A stretch of 46,776 nucleotides of DNA from Chara braunii (taxonomy: Eukaryota > Streptophyta > Charophyceae > Charales > Characeae), in assembly GCA_003427395.1 (NCBI GenBank), contig BFEA01000252.1, positions 77,150 to 123,925 of the forward strand. Direction: 5' to 3'. Both the position numbers and the translations under genes were made by a program. This document shows, piece by piece, positions 43,544 through 46,776 of this stretch (within the stretch, counting starts at the first letter, position 1; the number at the start of each line of letters is the position of its first letter). Under the pieces are notes generated by a model. That model worked only from the letters and a program-made list of their open reading frames with translations, searched no databases and was not told the DNA's origin.

Positions 43544-43738
43544 GAGAAGCATGTGTTCTATTTGAATAGAACACCCGTCTGTTTGAATAGAACATATGTG
43601 TGTACCATTCAAATAGAACATACGTGCGTACTATTTCAATGTGCGTACTATTTGGATTTCAGGGGCCGACTTTGAGAAATTGACTTTTCCAGGGAAAGTT
43701 GAATAGTACATATGTGCGTTTTGTTCGGGGGAAAACTG
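43069..43738. mobile_element. 670-bp non-autonomous inverted-repeat transposon, TA target
   Basis: The ends are perfect 25-bp inverted repeats (43069-43093 and 43714-43738) beginning CAGTTTTCCCCCGAAC, flanked by TA on both sides. A TA duplication with CAG...CTG ends is typical of Tc1/mariner-type DNA elements and their MITEs. There is no transposase. Inside are two perfect hairpins (GAATAGAACGCAC around GGG at 43107-43135; GTGTTCTATT...AATAGAACAC at 43553-43574), an imperfect inverted pair (TACGGATACAGGGTAC near 43158 with GTACCCTGAATCCGTA near 43208), several AATAGAACA repeats, and a GT/GA array. Excising it with one TA rejoins ORF2 as ARRL-ARHVPG in frame. Confidence 0.85.
43397..43541. repeat. 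(GT)n(GA)n compound microsatellite inside the 670-bp element
   Basis: GT repeats (43397-43470) then GA repeats (to about 43541), making up about a fifth of the element. Confidence 0.9.
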
Positions 43739-45081
43739 TAGCTAGACACGTTCCAGGCTTGGTCCAAGGGGACCAAGGAGCGTTTGTGCACGAGAGATCA
43801 ATTTTCAACAACATAGTGACTGTCATTGAAGTGTTGGAGGTGGTACAGTCCGAAAACTTGGATGTAGCAGTACTCTTGCTAGACCTAGAAAAGACCTACG
43901 ACAAGGTGGGATGGACCTTCGTACTTACGACACTGCGACACATGGGCTTCGGGGGAGGTTTTTGCAAATGGGTGATTGCAATGTACACCTTCTCTACGGC
44001 GTCGGTAGCACTCAATGGACACCTGTCCCGCCCCTTCAAGTTAACAAGGTCCCTAAGACAAGGCTGCCCACTCGCTCCACTACTGTTCGTACTACAGATG
44101 GAGGTCCTACTCAACAGGATCAGAAGACATCCGGATATTAGAGGCCTGCACCTTCGGGAGGATGCAACATGTATAGTAAACTTGAAGGCCCTCGTGGATG
44201 ACTTGTTCGTAGTCTGCGAGAATTCAGAAACGTCGCTAGCCAAGTTAGAGGAGGCGATGGCAGCTTACTCGACACTGTCGGAGGCATCGGTTAACTGGTC
44301 CAAATCAACGTACCTACTGCCAAAGGAGTACAAACTGCAAGTGGAATGGGGGATGCGGAGGGTAGAGGAAGGGGAGGAGGAGAGATTTTTGGGTGTACTA
44401 ATTAGTCTAGAAATACAGGAAACGACACAAGGGACACTACTGCAGCACAGAATCGCAACTAGACTCAACCTTTGGGGGCACGCATGGCACTTGTCCATTA
44501 TGGGTAGAGCCTTGGTGGCGAATATGTCACTTATGTCCATTCTGTGGTTTGTATGTCAAGTGCGAGAAGTCGCACAGAGTGTCGTGACTGTTATTCGCAG
44601 ACTGATTGCACGCTTCCTATGGAAACCAGCAGCAAAACAATCGGAAGGATTCCTGACCAAAGTGGCCTGGGAGACGTTGACCTTCTCTAGAGAACAAGGG
44701 GGACTAGGACTGATAGACCCAACTTCAAGGAACCAAGTACAACTGCGCACATGGGTATGCAGAGTAGCAGTCTCAGACCCGAAGGAGCACTGGATCATAC
44801 TTGCAGAAAGAATATTGATGAAGAATTGGAAGCTTACACGGGCGGAAGACGTCTGGGCCTGTTTTTTTATACCGTCCTTCTGCAAGAAGAAACAGTCTTC
44901 AACCTTCTGGGATGCCATCTGCAGAGCTTGGAGAAAGCTCCCCCCAGAGGTGCAGAACCAGCCACACACAAAGGAAGAGGTCTTGATGCAGATCCTATTT
45001 GAGAACCCAAGGATCAAGGATCTGAATGGGGAGATCTGGCAGCCAACGGAGTTGCATCATCATTCGGGCAAGCGTGGATAA
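43739..45081 (+). CDS. LINE ORF2, copy C: reverse transcriptase core
   Basis: The open frame covers the rest of the RT: GLVQGDQGAFVHERSIFNN, VLLLDLEKTYDKVGW (first catalytic Asp), LNGHLSRPFKLTRSLRQGCP, then PLLFVLQMEVLL, and LKALVDDLFVV holding the catalytic Asp pair as VDD rather than the usual ADD. The thumb and connection regions follow (LGVLISLEIQETTQGTLL; ARFLWKPAAKQSEGFL; WETLTFSREQGGLGLIDP). Copy D has the same VDD, so it is a family trait. The upstream 40 codons of the frame lie in the inserted element and are not part of the gene. The frame breaks at 45081. Confidence 0.8.
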
Positions 45082-45653
45082 GGAGGGGAGTGGTACGCAT
45101 CAGGGATTTGTGGTCACCGATGCTGGGGGGCTGGAAGTCGATATCTGAAATCAAGGATGAACTGGCAGGTTTGCACCGAGTGGAAGAGCACTGGAGAACA
45201 GTATTAAACGCAATCCCAGAGGACTGGAAGGATATACTAGGTCCGGAAGGGGTAGACCCCCCTGGAACCTGGTACAAGGCGAAAGATGAGAATAACACAG
45301 AGACGGTGTGGAAACTGGTGGAGACCCAGCCAAGCGGGTTCAGGAAAGTGGAAAGGTGGAGAGTGGTGGAACACACTAACACGCTAAGCAGAGAAGGGGA
45401 AGAGACCATAAGGCTGTGGAATAACCCCAGTCAGATAAGAGTGGTCGAAATGCAAAAGCAAAGCAGGAGAACAAGGATCCTGAAACGGATAGGGGGAGTC
45501 CCACTACAGGAACTGAATATCGACCCGTTAGCCTGGAGCTGGAAAAGGGAAGGGACACAGGGACAATCTCAACCTGTCACAATACACAGTAAAAGAAGGG
45601 TACAAGGCAGTGAGAACAGGGAGAAGGGCTCCAGCATCGATAGCAAAGCATAG
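45050..45653 (+). pseudogene. LINE ORF2, copy C: connection region after frameshift
   Basis: A shift at about 45065 continues the protein as FGQAWIRRGVVRIRDLWSPM and LGGWKSISEIKDELAG, through VETQPSGFRKVERWRV to PLQELNIDPLAWSWKREG. At about 45570 the frame shifts again to QYTVKEGYKAV, the conserved segment before the zinc-binding tail. Function unknown; in plant L1 proteins this region links RT to the C-terminal zinc domain. Confidence 0.7.
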
Positions 45654-46302
45654 ATGGGAAACAATGCTGGGAGAAGAGATCCCAGAGGCAGAGTCCAAGT
45701 TCAATCAACTACGGAAAACCTTGACCAGATTACCAAATGGAAAGCAAGTCAGTCTGATTTGGATGTTATCAGCAGTTTGGTTAGTGAGCAGACGTATGCT
45801 GGTGGAGTTGGGCTGCAGTCGGTGTAACTGGCCATTCGAATCAACCGGACACCTCTGGTGGGAGTGTCCAGCCTCCAAGCGACTGTGGAAGTGGTGGGAG
45901 TACCACTGGAACAGAACGGGCGGTAGGGGGTTGGAATGGGAGGAGAGATGGGTATTGCTGGGGTTTCTACCGTCAGAACTATGCGGGAAAGGGGGCACTG
46001 GGTACATAGCGCATGTAATCAGAGGTATAATAATAGAGATCATCTGGGCAGACAGAAACAGAGCTCGGTCCGAGAAGAGGCCTATGTCGGATGTAGAGTT
46101 AAAAGGGAGGTTTAAAAAAGCGGTTAAAACAGCGATCCGAGCGGATTGGAGAAGAGTGGCAAAGCGGGGAAAAGGATCCAGGAACCAACTCAAGTGGTTC
46201 AAAAAAAACTGGGCAAGGCAGGGAAAGCTGGCAACAGTACAGCCGGATACAGGTCTCTCCTTATCTAAATGGCTTCTCGAACTGCACAACACGGGAGATT
46301 AG
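45570..46302 (+). CDS. LINE ORF2, copy C: C-terminal zinc-binding (zf-RVT-like) domain
   Basis: Frame continues through RRMLVELGCSRCNWPFEST then GHLWWECPASKRLWKWW, a CX2CX7HX4C set with the Trp-rich follow-up typical of the RT zinc-binding domain (zf-RVT). The C-terminus RNQLKWFKKNWARQGK is shared with copy D. Stop at about 46302. This piece is intact as read, but it is separated from the RT by two frameshifts. Confidence 0.75.
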
Positions 46303-46730
46303 ACATTTGGAAAGGAAAGAGGGCAGGGAGTTAAAATGCTGAAAGTAGTAAGGTAGTAAGGAAGTTAGGTAGTTAGGTGATCCAATTACCAGGGCACTCG
46401 GTTTGATAGGGTCACAGTGGACCAAGTAGGAGAGTGTCACTATAGGCGGACAGGTTCCAATGGGCCGCAGTAGTCCCAGGGTCGAGGTAGGCCCAGTAGT
46501 AGTGGTAGAGGACAAAGGTAGGCTAGGACCAGATATTGTGAGTAAACGACAGTATGGAAGACACAGGAAAAGAAAAGTGTTTACTGCTATCAGCGAAACC
46601 GGCTGATGCTGCCCGGGATAACTCCGGGTTGGATTGTGAGGTCCCCGGCCTCGATTGTGTTTGAGGAATATAAAAATAATAAGGTGTGTTTATAAAAAAA
46701 AAAAAGAAAAAAAAAAAAAAAGAAAGAAAA
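46303..46730 (+). other. LINE 3' UTR with terminal stem-loop and A-rich tail, copy C
   Basis: About 390 bases with GTAGTAAG/GTTAGGTAG-type short repeats (46345-46380), then CCCGG-GATAACT-CCGGG (46612-46628), a possible 3' hairpin, and an A-rich tail from 46693. Some LINE reverse transcriptases recognise a 3' hairpin of their RNA; that it does so here is inference. Sequence after the tail (46731 on) is unassigned flank. Confidence 0.55.
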
Positions 46731-46776
46731 CGGAGTGGTACCCAGGCTCGGCAAAACTCGGAGCGCAGTGAAATTC

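Larger units (their letters stand above)
33710..46730 (+). mobile_element. LINE family A, copy B/C, nearly full length, twice interrupted
   Basis: The 5' UTR starts near 33710 (GACGCTGT and GCCATCGC words shared with copy A). ORF1 occupies about 33936-36620, ORF2 starts at 36625 and ends at 46302, then a 3' UTR and an A-rich tail (46693-46730). ORF2 is split by LINE copy F (about 36852-41640) and by the 670-bp element (43069-43738). Subtracting both leaves about 7.5 kb, reasonable for a plant L1. Continuity is shown by the endonuclease resuming as LLDSDADIWGKWAW after the first insertion and by frame restoration at the second. No clear target-site duplication was found. Confidence 0.8.

Noticed and set aside
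33688-46770. CTCGGAGCGC near both ends of LINE copy B/C as a target-site duplication
   Set aside because: The right-hand copy is about 25 bases beyond the A tail and the left one precedes an uncertain 5' end; a 10-base match over these spans may be chance.

Overview
The window is eukaryotic nuclear DNA dominated by repeats. I recognise no intact host protein gene. Two L1-type non-LTR retrotransposon (LINE) families fill about 17-31 kb and 33.7-46.7 kb. Their features (an ORF1 with a DUF4283-like fold and CCHC knuckle, an APE-type endonuclease, a reverse transcriptase, and a C-terminal CX2C...HX4C zinc-binding domain) are typical of green-plant L1 elements. With the long (GA)n, (CA)n and poly(A) arrays and an N gap set inside a GA array, this suggests a large, repeat-rich genome of the green lineage. 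A streptophyte alga such as a charophyte is a plausible but unproven source.

Layout. 1-5.8 kb: non-coding repeats, including inverted retroposon-like ends, a cluster of five CACGTG boxes, repeated GATTAGAACGCA motifs, and (CA)n arrays next to hammerhead-ribozyme-like sequences at 4.37 and 4.79 kb. 5.8-9 kb: AT-rich DNA with a tandem repeat of about 240 bp. 9-16.5 kb: GC-richer, non-coding DNA with a decayed LSU rRNA fragment (about 9.83-9.97 kb), hairpin-bearing repeats (11.0-11.4 kb), a 133-bp GA array, an array of about ten hairpins with a conserved TAAGAT loop and covarying arms (13.35-14.17 kb), and a degenerate 115-bp triple repeat (14.5-14.8 kb).

16.9-20.7 kb: 5'-truncated family-A LINE on the minus strand (copy D). 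20.7-23.45 kb: 5' half of a family-A LINE on the plus strand (copy A), lost into CT/GA microsatellites and the 490-base gap at 23689-24178. 25.27-26.21 kb: a 942-bp non-autonomous element with about 83-bp terminal inverted repeats and 9-bp flanking repeats, Mutator-like, sitting in an A-rich satellite and carrying a third hammerhead-like copy. 26.8-30.9 kb: family-B LINE on the minus strand (copy E: ORF1 plus endonuclease, no reverse transcriptase). 31.2-33.3 kb: tandem repeats and a lysine-rich minus ORF of unknown nature.

33.7-46.73 kb: a nearly full-length family-A LINE on the plus strand (copy B/C) with two younger insertions: a 4.8-kb 5'-truncated family-B LINE (copy F, minus strand) in its endonuclease domain, and a 670-bp TA-flanked inverted-repeat element in its reverse transcriptase domain. 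Removing the second with one TA restores the reading frame exactly.

The LINE genes would work together by target-primed reverse transcription (ORF1 binds RNA; ORF2 nicks and copies), but every copy here carries stops or frameshifts, so none looks autonomous. The short inverted-repeat elements and hammerhead units carry no protein and would depend on enzymes supplied elsewhere.
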